DNA from: CAYNKA01 sp964397655
GTDB lineage: Bacteria > Spirochaetota > Spirochaetia > DTKZ01
Reading direction: 5' to 3'
Length of the DNA: 64,000 nt
Assembly: GCA_964397655.1 (NCBI GenBank)
Contig: CAYNKA010000010.1
Span: 62,001 to 126,000 of the forward strand
The notes beneath the pieces are model-generated. The model was given only the letters and a program-made list of their open reading frames with translations. It did no database searches and was not told the origin of the DNA. Position numbers and translations under genes: made by a program. The first letter of the stretch is position 1. Each line of letters opens with the position of its first letter. Below are positions 24,005 through 31,546 of the stretch, piece after piece.

Positions 24005-24654
24005 TGTGCTGCAGCCGCCTCTCCCGAAGCGGGGCGAAGGATTCTCTGGGATTCGCGGCGAACCGCCGGATCCCGATCCCTGCTTCCCTCGAGAAGGACG
24101 CTCCGGAATTTTTCGATATGCCCGATCTCACGGATCGCGGCGAGAATTTCCCGTTTCACGCCCGCATCCCCGCGGGAAAACACGGCTGCGAGCTCGCCGG
24201 CGGATTGAACTATCCTGAGCGAGCCCACGGCGCGAACCGCGGATTTCACCACCATGGGATCCCTGTCGAACAAGGCCTTCCTCAGGTAGACGTAGGCGCT
24301 GATCCTCCCGGTGTTGCCGAGCGACCTCGCGGCGAAGGCGCGGATGCTGGCGCTCGAGGCGGTAACGGCCATCTCGCCCAGCTCGAAGAGGCTCTTTTCC
24401 GGTGCTTTCTCCTTCCTCGCCTGCCTTGCCCGGAAGGCTTCGCGCACGGGAAAATCCACGAGGCCGCGCTTCCGCTTCAGCTCGACGAGCTCGCGGTAGG
24501 CCTCGGTCGCCTTCGTGAAGAATTCGGTGTTCTTCGGATTCGGATTCACGTCGGGGTGGCAGCGCTTCGCGATCTTCCGGTAGGCTTCCTTGATGTCGTC
24601 GATCCCCGCGCCCGGGGACAGGCCGAGCAGCCGGTACAGTTCCTCGAGCTTCAT
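24001..24654 (-). CDS. J-domain protein with HEAT-like repeats
   Basis: A 217-residue protein. Residues 1-65 form a J domain with the HPD tripeptide at 33-35 (RCHPDVN), which stimulates the ATPase of an Hsp70. There is no Gly/Phe region and no zinc finger. After a charged linker, residues 90-205 form about four HEAT-like helical repeats (AARSLGNTGRISAYVYLRKAL, split by short turns), a protein-binding scaffold. It is therefore a dedicated co-chaperone that recruits a specific client. It overlaps the Hsp70 gene upstream and the CheA-like gene downstream by four bases each, so the three are made together. Confidence 0.82.
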   Translation of the reverse strand: MKLEELYRLLGLSPGAGIDDIKEAYRKIAKRCHPDVNPNPKNTEFFTKATEAYRELVELKRKRGLVDFPVREAFRARQARKEKAPEKSLFELGEMAVTASSASIRAFAARSLGNTGRISAYVYLRKALFDRDPMVVKSAVRAVGSLRIVQSAGELAAVFSRGDAGVKREILAAIREIGHIEKFRSVLLEGSRDRDPAVRRESQRILRPASGEAAAAQ

Positions 24655-26342
24655 AGTACGATGTCCGCCTTCGGGACACGTTCCTTGATCTCGGCGAACA
24701 CGATTTCCAGCGCAGTCTGGTTTCTTTTCATTTCCTCGACGTCTTCCTTGAGTATCGCCGCGTGACAGATCCTCACGAGATCCTCGATTTCCTTCCTGAA
24801 CCCGGCGTCCAGGTCACTCTTATAGATATCGGCAATCCTCGTCACCCTGTCAAGCAAAGCGTTCAATTTGGCCTTGGCCGAGAGCGCAGAACGCCCTCCG
24901 GGCGGCGCATCGCCGTCGCGGGCCGGAACTATCGTTATGCGCTGCTCCGCCCTCGTGTCGAGGTCCTTGGCCTGGACCGTGACGATGCCGTCCACGTCGA
25001 TGCCGAACGTCACTTCGATCTTCGGGTCTCCTCGGCCGCCGTCGCGGATGCCCGCGAGCAGGAAGCGTCCGAGAGAAATGTTCTCCGACGCCTTCCTGCT
25101 TTCCCCCTGGAGGACGTGGATCTCCACCGACGTCTGGCGGTCCGAGATCGTCGTGAAGACCTTCCTCGACTCGGCCGGGACCGGGGTGTTCCTTGCGACG
25201 AGTTCGATGAAACGGTCACCGTCGATCTCGACGCCGAGGGAGTAGCCCGTCACGTCCCTGAGGACGATGTCCTCGCTCGTTCCTTCCAGCATTCCGGCCT
25301 GAACCGCCGCGCCTATGGCCACCACCTCGTCGGGATTGACCCGCTTCTCGATCTTGAACCGGAATTCCTGGGCAAGCCTCGTCTGGACGAACGGGATCCG
25401 GCTCGATCCCCCGGAGAGGACGAGGGTATCGACTTCGGATGGCTTCATTCCCGCATCCTTCAGGGCCTCCGCGGTGAGTTCGATGGTTTCTTCGATGAGG
25501 TCGGCGATGAGGGCCTCGAACTCCTGCCGGCCGAGGGAATAACTCAGGTGGATCGGCCGGTCGGCCCCGGTGACGAAGGGGAGAGCGATGAGGGCCGACT
25601 CCCTCGAAGAAAGCTCGATCTTCGCGCTCTCAACCTGCTCCCTGAGCTGCTGAAGCACGATCTTGTCGCGCCTGAGGTCGAGGCCCGAATCGCGCTCGAA
25701 CTTCTCGATCACCTTCACGAGGACGCGGTCGTCGAAGTCGATGCCGCCGAGCCGGTTGTTGCCTGAGGTAGCCTTGACGGTGAAGACCTTGCCTTCCTTC
25801 CTGAGACAGGTCACGTCGAACGTGCCGCCTCCGAGATCGTAGACGAGGATGTTCTTCACGCCCGAGGTTCTGTACGCGTAGGCGACGGCGGCGGCGGTCG
25901 GCTCGTTGAGCACCCGCCTCACCTTGAGGCCCGCCAACCTGCCGGCCTCCTGGGTCGCACGCCTCTGACGCTCGGAGAAATGGGCCGGGACCGTGATCAC
26001 CGCCTCCCGGATCTCCTCCCCGAGATAGGCCTCGGCGTCGCGCTTCAGCTTCTTCAGGATGAAGGAGCTGATCTCTTCGGGCGTCTTCCTCCTGCCGTCG
26101 AACTCGAAGGTCTTCTTCTCGCCCATGTACCGCTTCACTCCGAGGATGGTGCGTTCGGCGTTGATCACCGACTGGTTTTTCGCGGATTCGCCGACGAGGA
26201 TCTCGTCCCCGTCGGTGAAAGCCACGATCGAGGGCGTGATCCGGTTTCCGCGGTCGTTGGGAATGATGGAAGGTTCCCCCTCGTCCATGAAGGCGACCGA
26301 CGAATTCGTGGTGCCCAGATCGATGCCGATGATGCGTCTCAT
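24651..26342 (-). CDS. Specialised Hsp70 (DnaK-like) chaperone
   Basis: A 563-residue Hsp70. The nucleotide-binding domain is intact: IDLGTTNSSV at 7-16, YDLGGGTFDV at 168-177, SGGSSRIP at 310-317. The segment after residue 70 is about 24 residues shorter than in E. coli DnaK. The interdomain linker reads IVLRD (359-363) where DnaK has VLLLD. A substrate-binding beta domain follows, then only a short helical lid; there is no acidic DnaK tail. Together with the overlapping J-domain/HEAT gene this is a private Hsp70 system, not the general dnaK-dnaJ-grpE set. It overlaps the upstream small coiled-coil gene by four bases. Confidence 0.88.
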   Translation of the reverse strand: MRRIIGIDLGTTNSSVAFMDEGEPSIIPNDRGNRITPSIVAFTDGDEILVGESAKNQSVINAERTILGVKRYMGEKKTFEFDGRRKTPEEISSFILKKLKRDAEAYLGEEIREAVITVPAHFSERQRRATQEAGRLAGLKVRRVLNEPTAAAVAYAYRTSGVKNILVYDLGGGTFDVTCLRKEGKVFTVKATSGNNRLGGIDFDDRVLVKVIEKFERDSGLDLRRDKIVLQQLREQVESAKIELSSRESALIALPFVTGADRPIHLSYSLGRQEFEALIADLIEETIELTAEALKDAGMKPSEVDTLVLSGGSSRIPFVQTRLAQEFRFKIEKRVNPDEVVAIGAAVQAGMLEGTSEDIVLRDVTGYSLGVEIDGDRFIELVARNTPVPAESRKVFTTISDRQTSVEIHVLQGESRKASENISLGRFLLAGIRDGGRGDPKIEVTFGIDVDGIVTVQAKDLDTRAEQRITIVPARDGDAPPGGRSALSAKAKLNALLDRVTRIADIYKSDLDAGFRKEIEDLVRICHAAILKEDVEEMKRNQTALEIVFAEIKERVPKADIVL

Positions 26343-26815
26343 GCCTTCCCCCTTCCGTCCTGGAGGGAGATCACGAGTTCGACTTCTCCGACCGTGGTCC
26401 CGAGTTTATTCGCGATGAGTTCAGCGGAAATCCCCTTGTGATGGAGGTCCAGAATCTCATCCGCCGGGGGGAGCTTGCGGTCCTTGGGCTGGTCCTCGGC
26501 CCGCGGAACGGGCCGTCTCTGGAGATGGGAGTAGACCTGCGTGCTCATCTCCCGCTTTTCGGCTTCCCTCTGGATGAGGACGAGACGCTTGTCGGCCGAA
26601 TCCAAGGTTTCCTTCAGGGCGCGGATCCGGTCCTCGACGAGACCGACGTTCCGTTCCGTGGTCCTGTTGAGCTCGACGATGATGTCCCCGACTTCGCTCC
26701 GGACTCGTTCGATGAGGGCGCGTTCCGCGAGGCGCTCGGCGATCTTTCTGTTGAAATACATGAACATGAGCGCCAAAACACCCGCGTTCAGGCTGAGGAG
26801 CCAAAGCAAGCTCAT
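26339..26815 (-). CDS. Membrane-anchored coiled-coil protein, DUF6115/SwrB-like
   Basis: A 158-residue protein with one N-terminal membrane helix (about residues 2-20), a charged coiled coil (about 22-90), a proline/charged linker, and a C-terminal helix-turn-helix-like segment (LHHKGISAELIANKLGTTVGEVELVI, split by a turn). This layout resembles the bitopic proteins found after sigma genes at the end of flagellar operons in Firmicutes (SwrB/DUF6115), some of which influence basal-body assembly or flagellin expression. I assign no function. Its stop overlaps the start of the Hsp70 gene. Confidence 0.6.
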   Translation of the reverse strand: MSLLWLLSLNAGVLALMFMYFNRKIAERLAERALIERVRSEVGDIIVELNRTTERNVGLVEDRIRALKETLDSADKRLVLIQREAEKREMSTQVYSHLQRRPVPRAEDQPKDRKLPPADEILDLHHKGISAELIANKLGTTVGEVELVISLQDGRGKA

Positions 26816-26820
26816 GCGTC

Positions 26821-27150
26821 CTATCCTTCGATATCGATGTTTTTCCCGAGATTGGGATCTTTTACGACTTCCCTTTCCGGTTCGGTGTTTTCCTGCTCTT
26901 CGGAGGCCGCTTCCTTCCTCGGCCGGCCGGAGGATCGCCGCCTCTTCTCGTCCTTCAGCCTGTTCACTCCGCCCTGTTCCGCTTCCTTCGTCTCGTTCAC
27001 CGAATGGTTCTGATGCTCGGTCTTCTTCACGAGTTCGTTGCCCTGGAGCACTTGGTTCTGAACGGACACGTCCTTCTGGGCTGCCTGTTCCTTGCCCATC
27101 TGCTCGAGACGGGAGAAAAGGACTTGAAGGTCAATGGGTTGGATCGACAT
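26821..27150 (-). CDS. Small hydrophilic protein of the flagellar cluster, function unknown
   Basis: A 109-residue, strongly charged and probably unstructured protein starting MSIQPIDLQVLFSRLEQMGKEQ; the remainder is Glu/Lys/Arg-rich with a basic patch KRRRSSGRPRK. I do not recognise a domain. Its ATG overlaps the TGA of the FapA-like gene by one base (TGATG), so it is translationally coupled. The ordered N-terminal amphipathic helix could be a docking peptide for a flagellar or membrane partner, but that is inference. Confidence 0.6.
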   Translation of the reverse strand: MSIQPIDLQVLFSRLEQMGKEQAAQKDVSVQNQVLQGNELVKKTEHQNHSVNETKEAEQGGVNRLKDEKRRRSSGRPRKEAASEEQENTEPEREVVKDPNLGKNIDIEG

Positions 27151-29090
27151 CAGGGTTTCCTGGTAAAGTCATCCTCGGGCTCTTCGTATTTGGTAACCTT
27201 CACGAGGTTGCCTTCCGCGATGAACGTCACGGCCTTGAATTCGCTCTTCACTTCCAGGAGCGCGTCCTTTATGAGCACCTTCACCCCAGGGAAAACGGTC
27301 GTAGAGGCGCAGATCTTTCCGTTGATCTTGAGCTGCGACAGGTACGCCTTGAGGCTTTCGAGCTCCTTCTTGGTCTCGGTGAGATCGGCGACGACGTCGC
27401 GCTTCCTCGCCGTGAGTTCTTCGTAGTATTTCTGCCTTTCTTCGGGCAGGGTCTTCTTCGCCTTCTTGATGTTTTCCAGGCTTCCGAGGTTGAGGTCGAT
27501 ATCTTCGAGGTCCTTCTCCAGCTCCGCCTTCTTGGTCTCGAGAGCGTCGTAGTTCTGCTTGCTCTTCGGGTCGTATCCCACCTCGAGAATCGTCTCGCTG
27601 CCAGCGACCGAGCCCAGGGTCTTGGCGTTGATCTCCTCGGCGGCGAGGACGTGCCCTCCCACGATGCTCGCCCTCTTGCCCTTGCAGATGACCTTTTTGA
27701 TCGCGACGATGTTGGAATTGATGATGCCGTCGCTCACCACGACGAGTTCGCCCGCCTCCACCGAGGAATTTTCGATGAATTTCGACCAGACGGAATGTCC
27801 GCACACGATCTTCCCGGCATTCTTGCTCGTGATGCCCTGGTGGACGATGATGTCGCCCTCCGCGTCCAGATCGCACCTTCCGACGCTGCCTTTCACTTCG
27901 ATGTTTCCGGCCGCCTTTATGGAGAATCCGTCGTCCACGTTTCCGTCGACGATCACGGTCCCCAGGAAGAGGATGTTTCCCGTCTTCAGGTTGACGTCTC
28001 CCGGCACCGTAAGGACGGGCTCGACGTTCACCTTGTCGCCGGTGATGACGACCTGGCCGTTGATCTCCGCGATGATCGAGCTTCCGTCCTCCGACAGTCT
28101 CACGTTCTTGCCGACCTCGAGGTTGCAGTCAAGACCGTCTTTCGCCGGCAACAGCTTGCCCGTCACCGTCCTTCCGCTCTCGCCCCGCTCGGGGGGGACT
28201 TTTCTGGCGAGAACCTGGCCTTCGACCACGTTCTGGATGAGATTGAGTTCCTTGAAGTCGACCTTCCCGTTCTTTTCCTTGAGCTTCACGTTCGATTTGT
28301 CGGTCTCGAACGTGTACATGACGTAGGCGTCCTTTCCATTCCTCGGCTTGGATCCCTCCGCCACCGTCATCGAGATTCCGTAGGGAGGATCGTCTTCCAT
28401 GGCCTTGATCACCTCTTCCTTTATGCCGTGGATGACGCCGTTGCTCTGAAGGAAGGAAACCATGGAGTCGAAAGTCGGGTCGGCGCCTCCGGCTCCGGGA
28501 GGATGCAGGATCAGGACCGCCCTCATCTCTCCTTCGACGATGTCGACCGACATCATGGGATCGTCGGTCGGGCTGTGTTCGTAGTCCGCTATCGTGACGT
28601 ACTCGTCGTCCGCGAGCTTCACGACCTTCGCGACGAGTCCGGTGTCGTAACGCCCGCCGTACCTGCGGGATATCTTCTCGATCGCGTCCCGTTCCGAGAC
28701 GGACCGCCCCTTGCCGACGGGTTTCGAGACCTTGAGGAGGACGCCTTCGGGTGTCAGCCGTACCGAAACCCTTCCGTCCCTGTCCTCGGAAAGCGAAGAG
28801 GTCCGTTCTCCCAGGTCCATGTCGAATCCGTGGTCGAACTCCTTTTCCTCGACCTTCTGCTTCATGGGATAGGCGATGATGATCCAGGGTTTCTTTCCGA
28901 ATCCGAAGGTCCCCTTCGTCCCCTTTTCCAGGATTTCGTACTCGATCTTCTTGAGGGCGAGTCCGAGCTCAATCGAAGCCTGCTGAAGCGCGTCCTCGAG
29001 CGTGGCGCCGGTGGCCTGAACGTGTTTGGCCGCCTTGTCTTCGGCGGCCTGGTTCTTCATGTATGATCGTACCTGTTCGAAGGTGACCAT
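27150..29090 (-). CDS. FapA-family (DUF342) protein with N-terminal Jag-N domain
   Basis: A 646-residue protein. Residues about 22-80 form a Jag-N domain (ATGATLEDALQQAS, EKGTKGTFGFGKKPW), otherwise found at the front of the RNA-binding cell-elongation protein KhpB/EloR/Jag. The centre (about 220-520) is the DUF342/FapA right-handed beta-helix with many short valine/glycine turns (GDVNLKTGNILFLG, GNIEVKGSVG). A coiled coil (about 525-600) precedes the C-terminus. FapA-like proteins are linked to cell polarity and flagellar placement in several bacteria. It lies 4 bases after fliA, so a regulatory or positioning role in flagellation is plausible. Confidence 0.82.
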   Translation of the reverse strand: MVTFEQVRSYMKNQAAEDKAAKHVQATGATLEDALQQASIELGLALKKIEYEILEKGTKGTFGFGKKPWIIIAYPMKQKVEEKEFDHGFDMDLGERTSSLSEDRDGRVSVRLTPEGVLLKVSKPVGKGRSVSERDAIEKISRRYGGRYDTGLVAKVVKLADDEYVTIADYEHSPTDDPMMSVDIVEGEMRAVLILHPPGAGGADPTFDSMVSFLQSNGVIHGIKEEVIKAMEDDPPYGISMTVAEGSKPRNGKDAYVMYTFETDKSNVKLKEKNGKVDFKELNLIQNVVEGQVLARKVPPERGESGRTVTGKLLPAKDGLDCNLEVGKNVRLSEDGSSIIAEINGQVVITGDKVNVEPVLTVPGDVNLKTGNILFLGTVIVDGNVDDGFSIKAAGNIEVKGSVGRCDLDAEGDIIVHQGITSKNAGKIVCGHSVWSKFIENSSVEAGELVVVSDGIINSNIVAIKKVICKGKRASIVGGHVLAAEEINAKTLGSVAGSETILEVGYDPKSKQNYDALETKKAELEKDLEDIDLNLGSLENIKKAKKTLPEERQKYYEELTARKRDVVADLTETKKELESLKAYLSQLKINGKICASTTVFPGVKVLIKDALLEVKSEFKAVTFIAEGNLVKVTKYEEPEDDFTRKP

Positions 29091-29094
29091 TCCG

Positions 29095-29883
29095 CTACAT
29101 GATCCCCTTTTTGATGTTCGTCAGCTTCGCCCGAAGCCTCATGATGGCCTTGGTGTGGAGCTGCGAGACCCTCGATTCCGTGACCTCGAGGACCTTTCCG
29201 ATCTCCTTGAGGGTAAGATCCTCGTAATAATAGAGGACGAGGACCTTCTTCTCCTTTTCAGGCAGCTCGTTGATGGCTTGGGCGATCACCCGCTTCATCT
29301 CGTCCTTTTCCACGATGGTCTCGGGATTCAGGCTCTGCGGCGACTCGATGCTGTCCGCTATGGAAACCTTGTCGTTGTCCTCGCCCGTATACCACACGTC
29401 GTTGAGCGACAGAATCGAAGTGCCGGAGATCTTCAGCATGGTTTTCTCGAATTCCTTCACCGAGACTCCCATGGCGCCGGCGAGTTCCTTGTCGCTCGCC
29501 GCACGGCCGAGGGAGGACTCGAGGTGCCTCATGGTGTCCTCGATCTCCCGGGTCTTCTGCCTGACCGAACGGGGCACCCAATCGATGGAACGGAGTTCGT
29601 CGAAGATGGCTCCCCGTATACGCGTAACCGCATAGGTCTTGAATTTAACGTGCTTGTCGGGATCGAATTTCTTGATGGCGTCGAAAAGACCGAAAACGCC
29701 GAAACCCACGAGGTCGTCGAATTCCACGTTGTGCGGCATGCTGATCGCTATTTTCCCGGCGACATACTTCACGAGCGGCGCGTATTGCCGTACGAAGGCG
29801 TCCCTGATCTTCGGATCCTTGCTTTTTTTATATGCCTTCCAGAGCTCTTCTTCGGTCTTTTCCTCGATTAGGTTTTCAGCCAT
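29095..29883 (-). CDS. fliA: Flagellar sigma factor sigma-28 (FliA/WhiG family)
   Basis: A 262-residue sigma-70-family factor that directs RNA polymerase to late flagellar and chemotaxis promoters. Region 2 contains EFDDLVGFGVFGLFDAI and the KFKTYAVTRIRGAI helix, region 3 the DWVPRSVRQKTREIE segment, and region 4 the LPEKEKKVLVLYYYEDLTLKEIG plus VTESRVSQLHTKA helix-turn-helix (segments shown separately). The start at 29883 leaves the upstream stop intact and has GATGAGG upstream; a start at 29901 would overlap the preceding gene. Its placement inside the flagellar cluster is usual for treponemes. Confidence 0.93.
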   Translation of the reverse strand: MAENLIEEKTEEELWKAYKKSKDPKIRDAFVRQYAPLVKYVAGKIAISMPHNVEFDDLVGFGVFGLFDAIKKFDPDKHVKFKTYAVTRIRGAIFDELRSIDWVPRSVRQKTREIEDTMRHLESSLGRAASDKELAGAMGVSVKEFEKTMLKISGTSILSLNDVWYTGEDNDKVSIADSIESPQSLNPETIVEKDEMKRVIAQAINELPEKEKKVLVLYYYEDLTLKEIGKVLEVTESRVSQLHTKAIMRLRAKLTNIKKGIM

Positions 29884-29890
29884 ACGCGCC

Positions 29891-30580
29891 TCATCCTTCA
29901 TTTCCCTTCTTCAGTATCGTTTGCAGGACCTTAGCGAGATGGGCGGGATCTTGACCTCCGCCGCCGGCTCCCCCCAGAGCGTCTACGCCGCCGGAGGAGG
30001 ATCCCTGGAGCCGTTTTACGTCGGCGGCCTCCTCCTGTTCCCCGACCGGAGTCGCGAAGGAAGTCTCCATTTCTCCCAAGTCCGGGAGGTCGTCGACGTT
30101 CTCGGTGTTCGAGAAGGCTTCTTCCTTGACCTTCGGTTCCTTCTTTTCGACCGCAGCCTCCGCGACAGGCGCGGAGACTTCTTCCATTTCCTCGACCAGG
30201 CTGTCGAATTCCCCTGCCTCTTCCGCTTCTTCCTCTCCGGACGCGGCCTCCGGTACGTGGTTCCTGCCGAGGAAGGGTTTCACGGACTCGGCATCTCGTA
30301 CGTCGTCGGAAGCGGAGGTTTCGGCTCCGGCATCCTGGATGACGATGTCGACGTTTTCCCCGGCGCCCCGTTCCTCCTCTCTCGACAGTTCGAAGAGCTC
30401 CGGAAGAAAGCTCTTCATGAGCCGATGACATCCGATCCCGAGGACGGCGAATATCAAGGCACCGAGAAAAGCCCTCAGGATCAGCGCCCCGAACTGGACT
30501 CCTCCGAAGATGCCGAACAATACGGAAACGACGAACGCCGCGGCGGCGCATCCTGCGCCGAATTTCCAGTCTATTTCCAT
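29891..30580 (-). CDS. Membrane-anchored acidic protein between flhG and fliA, function unknown
   Basis: About 229 residues. Two hydrophobic helices near the N-terminus (FGAGCAAAAFVVSVLFGIFGG and GALILRAFLGALIFAVLGIG, written here without the connecting residues) are followed by a long Glu/Ala/Val-rich, probably disordered cytoplasmic region and a C-terminal helix AHLAKVLQTILKKG. The start at 30580 (MEIDWKFG) is chosen because the membrane segment begins there; an in-frame start at 30637 would add 19 residues. Treponemes have a protein of this kind at the same place, but I know of no assigned role. Neighbours suggest control of FlhG or FliA. Confidence 0.6.
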   Translation of the reverse strand: MEIDWKFGAGCAAAAFVVSVLFGIFGGVQFGALILRAFLGALIFAVLGIGCHRLMKSFLPELFELSREEERGAGENVDIVIQDAGAETSASDDVRDAESVKPFLGRNHVPEAASGEEEAEEAGEFDSLVEEMEEVSAPVAEAAVEKKEPKVKEEAFSNTENVDDLPDLGEMETSFATPVGEQEEAADVKRLQGSSSGGVDALGGAGGGGQDPAHLAKVLQTILKKGNEG

Positions 30581-30663
30581 ATCGAAAACGTTCCGCCCCC
30601 CATCATACAGATTATGGGAAATAGCATTAGCCGTCAAGGCTAAGTGGCATAACGAGATGCCGC

Positions 30664-31536
30664 CTATTCCTTCCTGCCGAGGAATTTCTTGATGAAACTG
30701 CCGATGCCTCCTCCTTCACGGTACTCGACCTTCTCGAGCCGGGACACTATGTGTTTCAGGCAGATGCTGGCCTTGCCCTTCGGATCCACTATCATGAAAG
30801 GCTTCTGCCTGAGTACGGCGTTCTGGACGAGGGGATCCTCGTAGACGTAGCCGAGGTAATCGACCTTCAGGTTAAGGAATTGTCCCGCTATGTTGATGAC
30901 CCGCTCGGCCACCTTCTTGCCCTCGACCACCGACTTCACCCTGTTCACTACGAGTTTGAGGCCGAGATTCAGGTTGTCGATTTCCGTGGCGATGATCTTG
31001 ATGATCCCGTACGCGTCGGTAATGGCCGTCGGTTCGGGAGTGGTGACGATGAGCACCTCGTCCGCGGCCGACACGAAGGAAAGCACGTTGTTCGACACTC
31101 CCGCGCTCGTGTCGATGATGATGACGTCGACCATGGAGAGCTCGGAGATCTCGTCGATGAAATTCTGCCTTTCCTCGTCCGAAAGATTTGCGATCTTCGC
31201 GAACCCGGACGCTCCTGCTACGATCTGGATCCCGTAATTCGTGTCCATGATGATGTCCTTCATGGACTTCTGCTTCCGGATGAGATGGTAGAGGTTGTAC
31301 TTCGGAATTACGCCGAGGACGACGTTCACGTTGGCGAGGCCGAGATCCGCGTCCATCAGGATCACCCGCTTTCCCGCCTGGGCGTAGGCTATGGCAAGAT
31401 TCGTAGAGATGTTCGTCTTGCCGACCCCGCCCTTCCCGCTCGCGATCGTGATTATCCTGGTCCTGCCGGGCGCCGCGGCAGCGCCGCCCGGCTTGTGCTT
31501 CATGAGTTCCCTGAGAGTTTCCGCCTGATCTGGCAT
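30664..31536 (-). CDS. flhG: FlhG/FleN MinD-like ATPase
   Basis: A 290-residue SIMIBI-class ATPase that limits flagellar number and acts with FlhF. The deviant Walker A is SGKGGVGKTN near residue 33, switch I is in MDADLGLANVN, and Walker B is in VIIIDTSAGVSNN. A C-terminal amphipathic helix (IGSFIKKFLGRK) suits MinD-like membrane binding. The second of two adjacent ATG codons (31536) is better spaced from AAGGAG than the first (31539). It is immediately downstream of flhF, as in Borrelia and Treponema. Confidence 0.93.
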   Translation of the reverse strand: MPDQAETLRELMKHKPGGAAAAPGRTRIITIASGKGGVGKTNISTNLAIAYAQAGKRVILMDADLGLANVNVVLGVIPKYNLYHLIRKQKSMKDIIMDTNYGIQIVAGASGFAKIANLSDEERQNFIDEISELSMVDVIIIDTSAGVSNNVLSFVSAADEVLIVTTPEPTAITDAYGIIKIIATEIDNLNLGLKLVVNRVKSVVEGKKVAERVINIAGQFLNLKVDYLGYVYEDPLVQNAVLRQKPFMIVDPKGKASICLKHIVSRLEKVEYREGGGIGSFIKKFLGRKE

Positions 31537-31546
31537 CATGGTCTCC

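Noticed and set aside
26541..29066. An 841-codon plus-strand frame opposite the FapA-like gene
   Set aside because: Antisense shadow; low-complexity His/Asp/Val-rich translation and no ribosome binding site.
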